Source: an uncultured Erysipelotrichaceae bacterium (GTDB lineage Bacteria > Bacillota_I > Bacilli_A > Erysipelotrichales > Coprobacillaceae). From it: a stretch of 34,470 nucleotides of DNA. The stretch is taken from assembly GCA_951801965.1 (NCBI GenBank), contig CATOPA010000004.1, forward strand, positions 1 through 34,470. The letters run 5' to 3'. Positions 23,285-31,640 of the stretch are shown here, piece by piece (within the stretch, counting starts at the first letter, position 1; each line of letters starts with the position of its first letter). Under the pieces are notes generated by a model. That model had not been told where the DNA came from and ran no database searches. It saw nothing but the letters and a program-made list of their open reading frames with translations. The position numbers were made by a program, and so were the translations under genes.

Positions 23285-24499
23285 ATGAAAGAAAAAATGA
23301 ATAATCGTTTTATTAACTTACAAGGGGGTTTATTTACAAAGGTCACAAAAGCTGATGTTGGTGAAAATGCTGGTCACCTTATGCAGCAAGGATATACATT
23401 TATGTCATGGGCAGATCCATTTTTCCCTGACCCTTCCATTCCTGATTCTGTAAAGAAAGCTATGATTGAAGAAATAGAAAGTGGTTTTCCAGCTCATTAT
23501 ACAATGCCTATGGGTGATAGAAAATTACGTGAAGTGATTGCACAAAGACTACATAAACGTTACCAAATCAAACTTGATCCAAGTAGAAATATACTCATTA
23601 CACCTGGTTCAGATTCCGGTTTATTATATGCAATGATGCCATTTTTAAAAGAAGGAGATGAAGTTCTCATCCCAGATCCAAGTTATCCTTCAAACTTTTT
23701 AAATGCTAAACTTTGTGGAGCAAAAGATGTTCATGTTCCATTATATCCTGAAAATGGATATCAATTCGATATCAAAGAGTTTGAAAAAAGACTAACACCA
23801 AATACAAAGATGGTCGTTATAACACATCCTAATAACCCAACAGGTACTGTTTTTAATAAGAAATCTATAGAAGAGCTTTGCCATTTTATTATTAAAAATG
23901 ATTTGATATTGGTTTGTGATCAAGCCTTTGAAGATCATATCTATGATAATAGAGAGATGATTGCTCCTATGTGTATAGAAGGTATGTTTGAAAGAACGAT
24001 TACAACTTTCTCAATTTCTAAAGGGTTAGGATTATCTGGATTTAGAGTGGGATATATAGTTGCTAATGATGAATTGATGGATGTTTATTATGGTGGAACC
24101 GTTAATGTTTTAGGAGCAACAAACACTCTTGCTCAAAAAGCAGCAATCGTTGCATTAGAAGATGAAAGTATTTTAAAAGATTATCATGAAAGATTATTAA
24201 GAAGAAGAGATCTTGTTTATGATATTTTAAGTAGCATTCCTCATGTGAAAGCTATTAAGCCTGAAAGTGGAATTTTATCATGGATCGATGTCTCAAAATT
24301 AGGAACAAGTGCCGAAGTTGCTTCATACTTACTAGATCATGCTCATATTTCTGTGAATGAAGGAACTCCATATGGAGAACAAGGCGAAGGATATTTAAGA
24401 ATTGTGCATGCATGCTTTTTAAATGATGATGATGCTGTTGAAGCACTTCAAAGATTAAAAGATTGTCTTATCCAATTAGGGAAAGAAAAAAATATCTAA
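23285..24499 (+). CDS. Class I/II PLP-dependent aminotransferase
   Basis: 404 aa. Fold type I signatures: ITPGSDSGLLYAMMPF for the cofactor phosphate loop, IPDPSYPSN, HPNNPTGT with the conserved Asn, CDQAFEDHIYD with the PLP-binding Asp, and SISKGLGLSGFRVGY with the Schiff-base Lys. The C-terminal GYLRIVHACF carries the substrate-carboxylate Arg. It is most like aspartate/aromatic or alanine-type aminotransferases; the exact substrate cannot be told from sequence alone. The ATG at 23285 follows ACAGGAGGATTCAACAAT; the ATG at 23258 lies upstream of that ribosome site. It is a single-gene unit, divergent from pcp, with a strong terminator after it. Confidence 0.93.
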   Translation: MKEKMNNRFINLQGGLFTKVTKADVGENAGHLMQQGYTFMSWADPFFPDPSIPDSVKKAMIEEIESGFPAHYTMPMGDRKLREVIAQRLHKRYQIKLDPSRNILITPGSDSGLLYAMMPFLKEGDEVLIPDPSYPSNFLNAKLCGAKDVHVPLYPENGYQFDIKEFEKRLTPNTKMVVITHPNNPTGTVFNKKSIEELCHFIIKNDLILVCDQAFEDHIYDNREMIAPMCIEGMFERTITTFSISKGLGLSGFRVGYIVANDELMDVYYGGTVNVLGATNTLAQKAAIVALEDESILKDYHERLLRRRDLVYDILSSIPHVKAIKPESGILSWIDVSKLGTSAEVASYLLDHAHISVNEGTPYGEQGEGYLRIVHACFLNDDDAVEALQRLKDCLIQLGKEKNI

Positions 24500-24509
24500 T
24501 CATTACACT

Positions 24510-24543
24510 AAAAACAATGGTTTCTTAAGAAACCATTGTTTTT
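24510..24543. terminator. Perfect 34-bp palindromic bidirectional terminator
   Basis: AAAAACAATGGTTTC-TTAA-GAAACCATTGTTTTT. It serves the convergent aminotransferase (plus) and metallo-beta-lactamase-fold gene (minus). Confidence 0.92.
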
Positions 24544-24546
24544 ATA

Positions 24547-26361
24547 TTAACATTCTTTCTTATTTAAATAGATATATCCAGCAGCAACTAAACTTGCCAT
24601 AGTCATCATTGTTACCATAACTGTTGATGTTGCATCAGAAGTCTCTGGAGTTTTATCAGCAGGTGTTTGTGTTGGTGGAGTTGTTGGCTCTTTTTCACCA
24701 TCAATAACTGGTGGTTCCTTGTCTCCTTCAACAGGTGGGTTTTTATCTTCATCCACTGGTGGCTTAGGTGCTAAATCATTTCTAAAGTTTACTGAAGCAA
24801 CTAATAATTCTTCTCTATCACTTAATCCATTAGCAAACATTTGCCCCATTCTTTCTCCAGTAACAACAGCACCATTTTCAACAATCACTAATCCACCTTT
24901 CCAAGCATTGTCTTTAGCATATTGTTCTTTTGCATATTCACAGGCAACTTTTACCCATTTTGCAAAATCAGGTGTATTTAAATATGGTGTATGTCCACCA
25001 ATAAAATATTTAATTCCATTATCTTGTGTATGTTTAATTGTCTTTTCACATCCAGCAATCCAATTATCAATAGTAGACATTGTGACATTTGTTCCACCTA
25101 AATGAACTTGTGCACCTAGTGTATCTCCACAATAGTTTATCTTATTATCTAAGTCAACCAATTGTCCACCAGCTTTGGTATGTTCTTCTGGAATTTCAAT
25201 AAATTGGAATTGTGTTCCAGCAACAGTTATTTTTTCCATATCTTTGATGTATTGTGGTTCACCAAATAATGTTACTAAATCTTTATCACCAAGTTTTGTA
25301 TGTGGTTCATTTTCTGGCCAGATAACAGTAATAATATCTCTTAAATCTTCATCTTCATAAATTTTAGCTAAGTTATTAACATGGTCTCCATGCATATGTG
25401 TACAGAAAATCTTTAATGATTCACAATCAGGTCCAATAACACTTTTAATCACTTGATTGATAACATTTTCACCATACATATCAACATCAATCATTAATGC
25501 TTCTTTACCATCTTTACTTACATAAATCATTGGATTTTCCAAATCAGTAGCATTTAACATATAACCTTTAGCAGTTGTGATATTTGGCATTGTAATCGCA
25601 AAGAAGTTTGCATATTTTGTTGTCAAATCACGTTGATTTTCTTGAGCAAAATCAGCAGCATATCCCATAACAACACCAGTAATAGAATCATGAGCTCCTA
25701 AATCATATCCCCAGTATCCATGAGAATCAATATGGAATTCAACTGATACATTTCCATCTTTACTTGTTGCAATAACATCTGTTCCACCTCTTGATGTATC
25801 ACTAGCAAATTCCTTTGTATCAAAAACAGATTTCATATCATATTGAATATTTGTTTCAGGATCCATAGCATTAATTTGATCTAATAGCCCTAATAATTCT
25901 TCAACATAAGATGCATCAACTTTATTTCCTTTATTATCAATAACACTATAACCTACATTATCATCTAATAATTGTTTCACTTGTTTAACATCTGTATAGA
26001 AATTAAGCATGTTATAATAGCTTATACCAGCTTCTGTTTTTCCGTTTAAATAATCAGAAGTTAAACGTACATCTTTTAATTGAACATCTACTGTTAATGT
26101 TTGTGCAACATCATCTTTTGTAGCAATAATATTTTTACGATTAAGATGTGATTTTAAAGTATCAGATACTTTTTGATCAACCTTTTTTCCATCATCTTCA
26201 TATCTTGGAATAACAATTTCTCCAACAGCTTTTTCATAATCTCCTTTAACTTCTGCTGTTGCTGCATAAGCATTGCTCAATGGGATACAAGCGAGTGCCA
26301 TTGTTGCTACAACAAAAGTCTTTGCCATTTGTTTTAATAAACTTTTTCTTTTCATTTTCAT
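24547..26361 (-). CDS. Secreted, wall-anchored metallo-beta-lactamase-fold hydrolase
   Basis: 604 aa. A signal peptide (1-33) ends NAYA-A. Residues 40-260 are an N-terminal domain I do not recognise. The MBL domain (about 265-500) has the metal motif H322-x-H324-x-D326-H327 (HMHGDH), then H394 (EEHTKAGG), D413 (CGDTLG) and H457 (GGHTPY), so a complete two-metal site. A Pro-rich linker (PPVDEDKNPPVEGDKEPPV) leads to PETSD (572-576), a hydrophobic helix and a basic end (LNKKEC). The family covers lactonases, phosphodiesterases, arylsulfatases and glyoxalase II; no beta-lactam role is implied. The start follows AAAGGGAGGATAA, almost identical to the esterase leader. It lies just downstream of RpiR-like pair 2, separated by a terminator. 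Confidence 0.9.
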   Translation of the reverse strand: MKMKRKSLLKQMAKTFVVATMALACIPLSNAYAATAEVKGDYEKAVGEIVIPRYEDDGKKVDQKVSDTLKSHLNRKNIIATKDDVAQTLTVDVQLKDVRLTSDYLNGKTEAGISYYNMLNFYTDVKQVKQLLDDNVGYSVIDNKGNKVDASYVEELLGLLDQINAMDPETNIQYDMKSVFDTKEFASDTSRGGTDVIATSKDGNVSVEFHIDSHGYWGYDLGAHDSITGVVMGYAADFAQENQRDLTTKYANFFAITMPNITTAKGYMLNATDLENPMIYVSKDGKEALMIDVDMYGENVINQVIKSVIGPDCESLKIFCTHMHGDHVNNLAKIYEDEDLRDIITVIWPENEPHTKLGDKDLVTLFGEPQYIKDMEKITVAGTQFQFIEIPEEHTKAGGQLVDLDNKINYCGDTLGAQVHLGGTNVTMSTIDNWIAGCEKTIKHTQDNGIKYFIGGHTPYLNTPDFAKWVKVACEYAKEQYAKDNAWKGGLVIVENGAVVTGERMGQMFANGLSDREELLVASVNFRNDLAPKPPVDEDKNPPVEGDKEPPVIDGEKEPTTPPTQTPADKTPETSDATSTVMVTMMTMASLVAAGYIYLNKKEC

Positions 26362-26457
26362 TTATCCTCCCTTTACATTTTTCATTGTATCATTAATGTA
26401 TTCGTTTTCATATTTTTTAAAATTCATTATGCCATTATTTTTGAAACACTTAATATA

Positions 26458-26500
26458 AAAAAACAAATACGTCTCATAAAATGAAACGCATTTGTTTTTT
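26458..26500. terminator. Bidirectional terminator between RpiR-like pair 2 and the MBL gene
   Basis: AAAAAACAAAT..CGT..TCAT pairs with ATGA..ACG..ATTTGTTTTTT over about 20 bp with two mismatches and an AAA loop. T runs on both sides. Confidence 0.75.
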
Positions 26501-26504
26501 CTTT

Positions 26505-27260
26505 CTAATAAAGTTTTTGATAATACCTTAATTGAATCATATCTAAAAGAATTAAGAAAATAAATTCATCAAAATGAACACTTATTGTATGTGGTAAAGC
26601 AATATTCATTGCAACATCACCTATATTTTCAATTTTCCTTGATATAAGAATTGTTTGTTGATTCATAGAACATAATTGATGATATTCATTTCTATTACTC
26701 TCAATATATCTTCCTGATAATGTCATAATCAGCCATACACCTTTTTCACATCTTGTAAAGTCATTTTCTCCAAAATGGTTTTGATGAACATATACAGGAA
26801 TATGCATAACCGCCATGTCCTCTATAAATGACTGCGCTAAAGCTAGCGGAAACGTTGCTCCGAATAAATGTAAAGACTTGTCTTCATGAATATGTTGAAC
26901 AATCTCATCTATTTGTTTAAATAATTTTTCTTTATCTATATGATCATTTGTTAAGCTTTCTAATTGTGAGAAAAGAATATCCATTGTCAGAAGTCTATTT
27001 TTTTCACTTAATTGCATTCCTCTCATTTGTAAGGTTGCTAAAAACTGATTTTTAAATTCACTATAACTGTTGAATCCTAGCATTTGACAAAACTTGATAA
27101 TTGAAGTTGTGGATACATAAGCATTTTCAGAAAAGCTTTTAATATTCATTTCCCTTAGGTCATAAACATGTTCTAGAATATATTGTGCAATTGTATACAT
27201 GACATCATCTTTTAGTGTATTTTGACACACCATAACAATGAGTGATAAAACTGTATTCAT
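26505..27260 (-). CDS. RpiR-like regulator with degenerate SIS domain (pair 2, second gene)
   Basis: 251 aa. An HTH near residues 40-75 (SENAYVSTTSIIKFCQMLGFNSYSEFKNQF) has the typical RpiR form. The C-terminal SIS-like region (KSLHLFGATFPLALAQSFIEDMAVM, CEKGVWLIMTLSGRYIESN) keeps a TLSGRY loop somewhat closer to the canonical SGET than pair 1 does. Like both genes of pair 1 it has a short hydrophobic N-terminus (MNTVLSLIVMV). Its ATG overlaps the TGA of the upstream gene by four bases. The neighbour downstream is the wall-anchored metallo-beta-lactamase-fold gene, behind a terminator. It is probably a partner subunit of the upstream gene product. Confidence 0.82.
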   Translation of the reverse strand: MNTVLSLIVMVCQNTLKDDVMYTIAQYILEHVYDLREMNIKSFSENAYVSTTSIIKFCQMLGFNSYSEFKNQFLATLQMRGMQLSEKNRLLTMDILFSQLESLTNDHIDKEKLFKQIDEIVQHIHEDKSLHLFGATFPLALAQSFIEDMAVMHIPVYVHQNHFGENDFTRCEKGVWLIMTLSGRYIESNRNEYHQLCSMNQQTILISRKIENIGDVAMNIALPHTISVHFDEFIFLILLDMIQLRYYQKLY

Positions 27261-28018
27261 AGCCTTGTCCTTTCTTGTAGCTTCTCTACAATCATATAAT
27301 CTAACAACAATAATTCAAAATCTCTGACATTTTCTTGATAATAAGGAAGTCCAATATTCAAGAAATCTTGATGTATCTGCTGACTTTCTTCACCAATATA
27401 AATTTTAGAAAAAGAATAATTTTCTAAAATATGTATATTAAACAATTCATTATGAGTCAAAGCCATTTCAAACATATATTGTAATTTAATAGATGTTTCT
27501 ACAATGATAAAAGCATCATTTTCAGATAAAGAATCAATTCCCTTTTGTATAATATTTTGATCCCAGACATTAAGTATATATATCTTTTTCTTCATTCCTC
27601 TTAAAAAAGCAATTGTTTTTCTTAAATAAGTCGTTTCATCTGGATTTCCATAAAAGATAATTGTTTGTGCTTGCATCAGTTTATTGACTAATGATGACAT
27701 AAGATCATCATCTATTGAAAATTCATGAAGAACTAATTGAAGATTATTCTTATATTGTTGAGATACTAGCATTTTCTGTTTCATAATTTGATACTCCACA
27801 GCAAGCGTTGAAGTCAAATCTTTAAATCCATTAAATCCATTCTTTGTATAAAAACGATGAATAGTTGCTTTAGAAATACCTGTTTCATCAATACATTTTT
27901 GAAGTGATACACGTGAAATACAAGATAAATGATTTATAAAATAATTTGCCAACTCTCCCTCAGTTGTTTCCATACCATATCTTTCTTGTAATTGATAAAG
28001 TTTATCTAAAGCATACAT
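27257..28018 (-). CDS. RpiR-like regulator with degenerate SIS domain (pair 2, first gene)
   Basis: 253 aa. N-terminal region MYALDKLYQLQERYGMETTEGELANYF, then an HTH (CIDETGISKATIHRFYTKNGFNGFKDL) of the RpiR/MurR type. The C-terminal part has the strands of a SIS domain (AQTIIFYGNPDETTYLRKTIAFL, NDAFIIVETSIKLQ), without a clear phosphosugar-binding loop. The ATG at 28018 follows GAGGAGAGGGAAT; the longer reading to 28087 covers the promoter region. It overlaps the next gene by four bases. The oxidoreductase/kinase unit lies upstream, separated by a hairpin at 28118-28148. Confidence 0.8.
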   Translation of the reverse strand: MYALDKLYQLQERYGMETTEGELANYFINHLSCISRVSLQKCIDETGISKATIHRFYTKNGFNGFKDLTSTLAVEYQIMKQKMLVSQQYKNNLQLVLHEFSIDDDLMSSLVNKLMQAQTIIFYGNPDETTYLRKTIAFLRGMKKKIYILNVWDQNIIQKGIDSLSENDAFIIVETSIKLQYMFEMALTHNELFNIHILENYSFSKIYIGEESQQIHQDFLNIGLPYYQENVRDFELLLLDYMIVEKLQERTRL

Positions 28019-28117
28019 ATTCCCTCTCCTCACCATATATTCTATAACATATATTATATCATAATTCCTATGAAGATTCATTTGCAAATCTTGAAAACCT
28101 CCAATTTGTAAAGCAAC

Positions 28118-28148
28118 AATAGGGAGACACTTAAAGTATCTCCCTATT
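28118..28148 (-). terminator. Strong hairpin after the Gfo/Idh/MocA gene
   Basis: AATAGGGAGA (28118-28127) pairs with TCTCCCTATT (28139-28148), extended by ACTT/AAGT inside. It lacks a proper T run on the minus strand (GTTGCTTT follows), so it may terminate weakly or protect the transcript end. Confidence 0.5.
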
Positions 28149-29115
28149 CAAATGGATAAATCATTCCCCATTGCTTTCTAATTTCGGTTAATGTTGCCAT
28201 GACATCTCTTATATATTCTAAGTTTTGTTGTCCTCCATGATTGATTACATAATCTTGCATATCCATCACTTCATAATCTAATGCTTTCTCTGTTTCACCT
28301 AATTCTATTGTTTCTGTATGTCCATCATTTGTATATGTGATAGTTGCTTTATCACCTCTAGGATAATTGTTAATTTCAATATACCCATCTTCCCCAGCAA
28401 TTACTCCTCGTTTTGGTTGCTTAGCTCGCATTGTGAGTGCCATCACTGCCATTTGTCCTTGTGGATTTCGTAAAATAATTCCTGATGTTTCATCAACGCC
28501 AGTTTCAAAGAAATTCGCTGTTGTTAAAACTGTATTAGGTTTACTTTCCATGAAATATCTAGCAAAGCTTGTTGCATAGACGCCAATATCTAGCAAAGCT
28601 CCTCCAGCGAGTTCTTTAGAAAAGAAACGATTTGTCACATCATATTCCTTACAGCTTCCAAAGTTCACTTGTATCATCTTAATATTTCCAATCGCTCCAC
28701 TATCTACAATATCTTTTAATTTCTTAAATAAAGGCATATGGAATAAAGTCACACCATCACAGATCACTAAATCTTTTTCTTTAGCAATCGCAACTGCTTC
28801 TTCTAATTGCTGATCATTGACAGTAATTGCTTTTTCACAAAAAACATGTTTTCCTGCTTTTAAAGCTTGGATTAAAAATTGATAATGTAAATTATGTGGC
28901 GTTGCAATATAAACAATATCTACATTGTTATCACTAATCATTGTATCTGCATTATCATATGCTTTTTGAACACCATACTTATCAGCATATTTTTGAGCCA
29001 ATTCTAAATTGACATCACAGACAGCATAAATTTCACCATTGACTCTATTTAATGCTTCTGCCATTTCTGTTGCTATCCAACCTGTTCCTATAATTCCCCA
29101 ATTCAACTTTTTCAT
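28144..29115 (-). CDS. Gfo/Idh/MocA-family NAD(P)-dependent oxidoreductase
   Basis: 323 aa. The N-terminal Rossmann domain has GIIGTGWIATEMAEAL, DIVYIATPHNLHY and the family motif HVFCEKAIT (EKP in most members, here EKA). The C-terminal substrate domain contains the conserved AGGALLDIGVYATSFARYF. Members oxidise or reduce sugars, inositols and sugar acids; this one resembles the dihydrodiol/1,5-anhydrofructose reductase-like branch in length and layout, but the substrate cannot be fixed. It lies 29 bp downstream of the fructose-1-phosphate-kinase-type gene and shares its promoter. A role together with the anhydroglucitol module at 3-7 kb is possible but unproved. Confidence 0.9.
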   Translation of the reverse strand: MKKLNWGIIGTGWIATEMAEALNRVNGEIYAVCDVNLELAQKYADKYGVQKAYDNADTMISDNNVDIVYIATPHNLHYQFLIQALKAGKHVFCEKAITVNDQQLEEAVAIAKEKDLVICDGVTLFHMPLFKKLKDIVDSGAIGNIKMIQVNFGSCKEYDVTNRFFSKELAGGALLDIGVYATSFARYFMESKPNTVLTTANFFETGVDETSGIILRNPQGQMAVMALTMRAKQPKRGVIAGEDGYIEINNYPRGDKATITYTNDGHTETIELGETEKALDYEVMDMQDYVINHGGQQNLEYIRDVMATLTEIRKQWGMIYPFE

Positions 29116-29144
29116 CTCTATTTATTATCCTTTCCATCACTATA

Positions 29145-30050
29145 TTATAATTGTTTCAATAACTCTTCAATTTTTTCTTTTGTCGCAAGTCCACTACTAA
29201 ATGCAGTTGCACCTCCACAAGCTGTTGCTAGCTTTAATGTTTCTAAATAATCTTTGTGAGATAAACACCCTGCAACAAATCCTGCGACCATTGAATCTCC
29301 TGCACCTACTGAATTTTTAACTGTTCCTTGACATACACCTTGATGATATCTCTTTCCATGTTCATCTATGAGTAATGATCCATCTTTAGCCATTGAAATC
29401 AAAACGTTTCTTGCTCCCATGTCCTGAAGCTTTCTTGCATAAATTTCTATATCATCCAATGTTTTTAATTCAACACCAAATAACTCTGCTAGTTCATGAT
29501 TATTTGGTTTAATAAGAAATGGTCTATATTTCAATGTTTGTATAAGTAATTCTCCAGTCGCATCAACAATACTTCGTACACCCTTTTTAGAAACTTTTTC
29601 TAAAATATCACAATAAATTGATTTTGACATTGATGAAGGAACACTTCCTGAAAGTATTAATGTATCGCCCTCTTCAAGACAATCTAATTGCTTTAATAAC
29701 ACTTCGATATCATCTTGTTCAACAATAGGCCCCATTCCATTTAATTCTGTTTCCTTATCACTATGAATTTTCACATTAATACGTGTCATACCCTTTTTTA
29801 CATTTATAAAGTTTTCATGAAGATGATAATCTTCACAGATACCTCGTTTCAATTCTTGACCTGTAAATCCTGCCACAAACCCTAAGCAAGTACTTTCAAA
29901 ACCAAGCTCTTTTAAAATCATAGAAACATTAATTCCTTTACCGCCCATAAAAATATGTTCTTCCACTGCTCTATTGACTTCTCCAGTTTTAAACTCTGGT
30001 AAATCAACAACATAATCTAGTGCTGGATTCATTGTTATTGTGTATATCAT
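29145..30050 (-). CDS. fruK: PfkB-family kinase, 1-phosphofructokinase/tagatose-6-phosphate kinase type
   Basis: 301 aa. The start MIYTITMNPALDYVVDLPEF is the FruK/LacC signature. GGKGINVSMILKELG (PfkB signature 1), IKPNNHELAELFG and SVGAGDSMVAGFVAG (signature 2 with the catalytic Asp) follow. It phosphorylates a sugar phosphate (fructose-1-P or tagatose-6-P) with ATP. The usual fru operon partners, a fructose PTS permease and a DeoR-type FruR, are absent; instead a Gfo/Idh/MocA oxidoreductase follows. The promoter (TTGACG-N17-TATATT) carries direct repeats. The fruK symbol is the closest match; lacC-type function is not excluded. Confidence 0.85.
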   Translation of the reverse strand: MIYTITMNPALDYVVDLPEFKTGEVNRAVEEHIFMGGKGINVSMILKELGFESTCLGFVAGFTGQELKRGICEDYHLHENFINVKKGMTRINVKIHSDKETELNGMGPIVEQDDIEVLLKQLDCLEEGDTLILSGSVPSSMSKSIYCDILEKVSKKGVRSIVDATGELLIQTLKYRPFLIKPNNHELAELFGVELKTLDDIEIYARKLQDMGARNVLISMAKDGSLLIDEHGKRYHQGVCQGTVKNSVGAGDSMVAGFVAGCLSHKDYLETLKLATACGGATAFSSGLATKEKIEELLKQL

Positions 30051-30090
30051 TTTCTCGCTTTCTCCTTATATGAAATTTATTTTCACAAAC

Positions 30091-30119
30091 AATATATCAT
30101 GATATCATATTTTCGTCAA
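30091..30119 (-). promoter_or_regulatory. Promoter of the PfkB kinase-oxidoreductase operon
   Basis: Minus strand: -35 TTGACG (30114-30119), 17-bp spacer, -10 TATATT (30091-30096). Confidence 0.65.
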
Positions 30120-30130
30120 TATCATATTTT
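30102..30130. repeat. Direct repeat ATATCATATTTT (two copies, 17 bp apart) at the kinase promoter
   Basis: Copies at 30102-30113 and 30119-30130 flank the -35 element. Possible regulator binding sites; low complexity makes chance possible. Confidence 0.35.
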
Positions 30131-30145
30131 AGAAAAAAACCTTAT

Positions 30146-30170
30146 CAAAAAAAGCTCTATTCAATAGAGC
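30146..30170 (-). terminator. Intrinsic terminator of the MATE gene
   Basis: GCTCTATT/AATAGAGC (30154-30170) with T7 following on the minus strand. It overlaps the stop codon. Confidence 0.8.
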
Positions 30171-31497
30171 CTACCAAAAAATGATTCTTTTTAGATAATA
30201 GAAAATAAATTGTCACAAATAAAGCCATGACTTCTGCCACCACAACTGCCAACCATATCCCATCAATACCTAATAAATAAGGTAATGTATAAATAACAAT
30301 GACTTGAAATACCAATGTTCTTAAAAATGCCAAGATGGCAGATGTGACACCATCCCCTAAAGCTGTAAAAAAACCTGATGACCATATATTAAATCCCATC
30401 ACAAGAAATGAGAATGAATACAATTGAAATCCATAACATGTCATTTTAAAGAGATCTTGATCATATCCTACAAAGATTCTTACCAAAAAAGGAGCCATTA
30501 TTTCTGCAAGTGTTGTCATAAATAACCCCACTGTCCCAATAATCAAAAGACTCTTTTTAACAAGATTCTTTAATTCACCATCATTCTTTGCGCCAAAATG
30601 ATAGGAAAAAATTGGGGCACTTCCTATAGAATATCCTATATAAACTGCTGAAAAAATAAATGAAACATACATAATGACACCATAAGCTGCCACACCATTT
30701 TCACCAGCTAATGACATCAATTGAAAATTATATAATATATTCACTAATGAAGCAGATATATTTGTCATTAATTCTGATGAACCATTAATACAAACTTTCA
30801 AAAGCACTCTTCCTTCAAAGTTTGTTTTTGTGAGCTGCAATAAACTATCATTTTCCCTATAAAAATAAATGAGAGGAAAAACTGCTCCGACCGTTTGTCC
30901 AATAATTGTTGCAAAGGCCGCTCCTGCAATACCCCATTGAAAAACAGCAACAAATAAATAATCCAAAACAATATTTGTTAGTCCTGATGTAATAGAAAGC
31001 TTAAAATTTAAAGATGGTTTTTGTGCTGTTATACAAAAACTTTGAAAAACAACCTGCAAAATGAAGGCTGTCAATCCACCCGCAATAATTCTTCCATACA
31101 AAACACAATCATGAATCATTTGCTCACTAGCACCTAAAAAATAAGCAATATCTTTCATAAAAATCATTGCAATAATTGAAATAACGATACTCACAATAGC
31201 TGTCACATAAATAATCATGGAAAAATATTCATTAGCTTTTTTCTTCTTTCCCTCGCCAAGAGCAATTCCAACAATAGCACTTCCACCAGTTCCCATCATA
31301 AATCCAACTGTTGAAATAGCCATAATAAATGGATATATTAAATTGAGTGCCGCAAAGGGTGTTTTTCCTACATAGTTAGAAACAAATAAACCATCAACTA
31401 TACTATAAATAGACGTTAAAATCATTGTCATAATAGATGGTATTGTGTATAAAAATAATTTTTTATAATTAAAATGATCAGATAACTGAATTGCCAT
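30157..31497 (-). CDS. MATE-family multidrug/cation efflux transporter
   Basis: 446 aa with about 12 hydrophobic helices in two halves of six, as usual in the family. Typical stretches include YTIPSIMTMILTSIYSIVDGLFVSNYVG at the start, GGSAIVGIALGEGKKKKAN in the first loop and IGYSIGSAPIFSYHFGAKNDGELKNL at the equivalent place in the second half. It is an integral membrane antiporter exporting organic cations or drugs with Na+ or H+. The substrate is unknown. A near-consensus promoter with an operator dyad at the start of transcription suggests repression by a TetR/MarR-type protein; no such gene is in the window. Confidence 0.93.
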   Translation of the reverse strand: MAIQLSDHFNYKKLFLYTIPSIMTMILTSIYSIVDGLFVSNYVGKTPFAALNLIYPFIMAISTVGFMMGTGGSAIVGIALGEGKKKKANEYFSMIIYVTAIVSIVISIIAMIFMKDIAYFLGASEQMIHDCVLYGRIIAGGLTAFILQVVFQSFCITAQKPSLNFKLSITSGLTNIVLDYLFVAVFQWGIAGAAFATIIGQTVGAVFPLIYFYRENDSLLQLTKTNFEGRVLLKVCINGSSELMTNISASLVNILYNFQLMSLAGENGVAAYGVIMYVSFIFSAVYIGYSIGSAPIFSYHFGAKNDGELKNLVKKSLLIIGTVGLFMTTLAEIMAPFLVRIFVGYDQDLFKMTCYGFQLYSFSFLVMGFNIWSSGFFTALGDGVTSAILAFLRTLVFQVIVIYTLPYLLGIDGIWLAVVVAEVMALFVTIYFLLSKKNHFLVGSIE

Positions 31498-31517
31498 ATA
31501 TCTTCACCTTCCTTCAA

Positions 31518-31539
31518 ACAATAAACAAACATTTATTGT
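31518..31539. promoter_or_regulatory. ACAATAAA-N6-TTTATTGT inverted repeat in the MATE leader
   Basis: Perfect 8-bp arms inside the untranslated leader, 21 bp before the ATG. Could be a second operator copy or an RNA hairpin near the ribosome site. Confidence 0.45.
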
Positions 31540-31544
31540 ATTAT

Positions 31545-31558
31545 GTACGATTTCGTAC
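31545..31558. promoter_or_regulatory. GTACGA-TT-TCGTAC operator at the MATE transcription start
   Basis: A 14-bp dyad with perfect 6-bp arms. It covers the predicted +1 (about 31557) of the MATE promoter, a classic repressor position. Confidence 0.65.
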
Positions 31559-31563
31559 TAAAA

Positions 31564-31592
31564 AGTTTAACATATCCGTTTTTTATTGTCAA
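31564..31592 (-). promoter_or_regulatory. MATE gene promoter
   Basis: Minus strand: consensus -35 TTGACA (31587-31592), 17-bp spacer, -10 TAAACT (31564-31569). Confidence 0.7.
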
Positions 31593-31612
31593 ATATAGGG
31601 TATATATTAAAC

Positions 31613-31633
31613 AAAAAGCCACCAATGGTGACT
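31613..31633 (-). terminator. Intrinsic terminator of the alpha/beta hydrolase gene
   Basis: AGCCACC (31617-31623), loop AAT, GGTGACT (31627-31633), one G-T pair; T5 follows on the minus strand. Confidence 0.8.
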
Positions 31634-31640
31634 TGTGTGA

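Noticed and set aside
24719-25105. 128-codon open frame opposite the MBL-fold gene
   Set aside because: Antisense to the Pro-rich linker and MBL core; Ser/Pro-rich low-complexity shadow without ribosome site.
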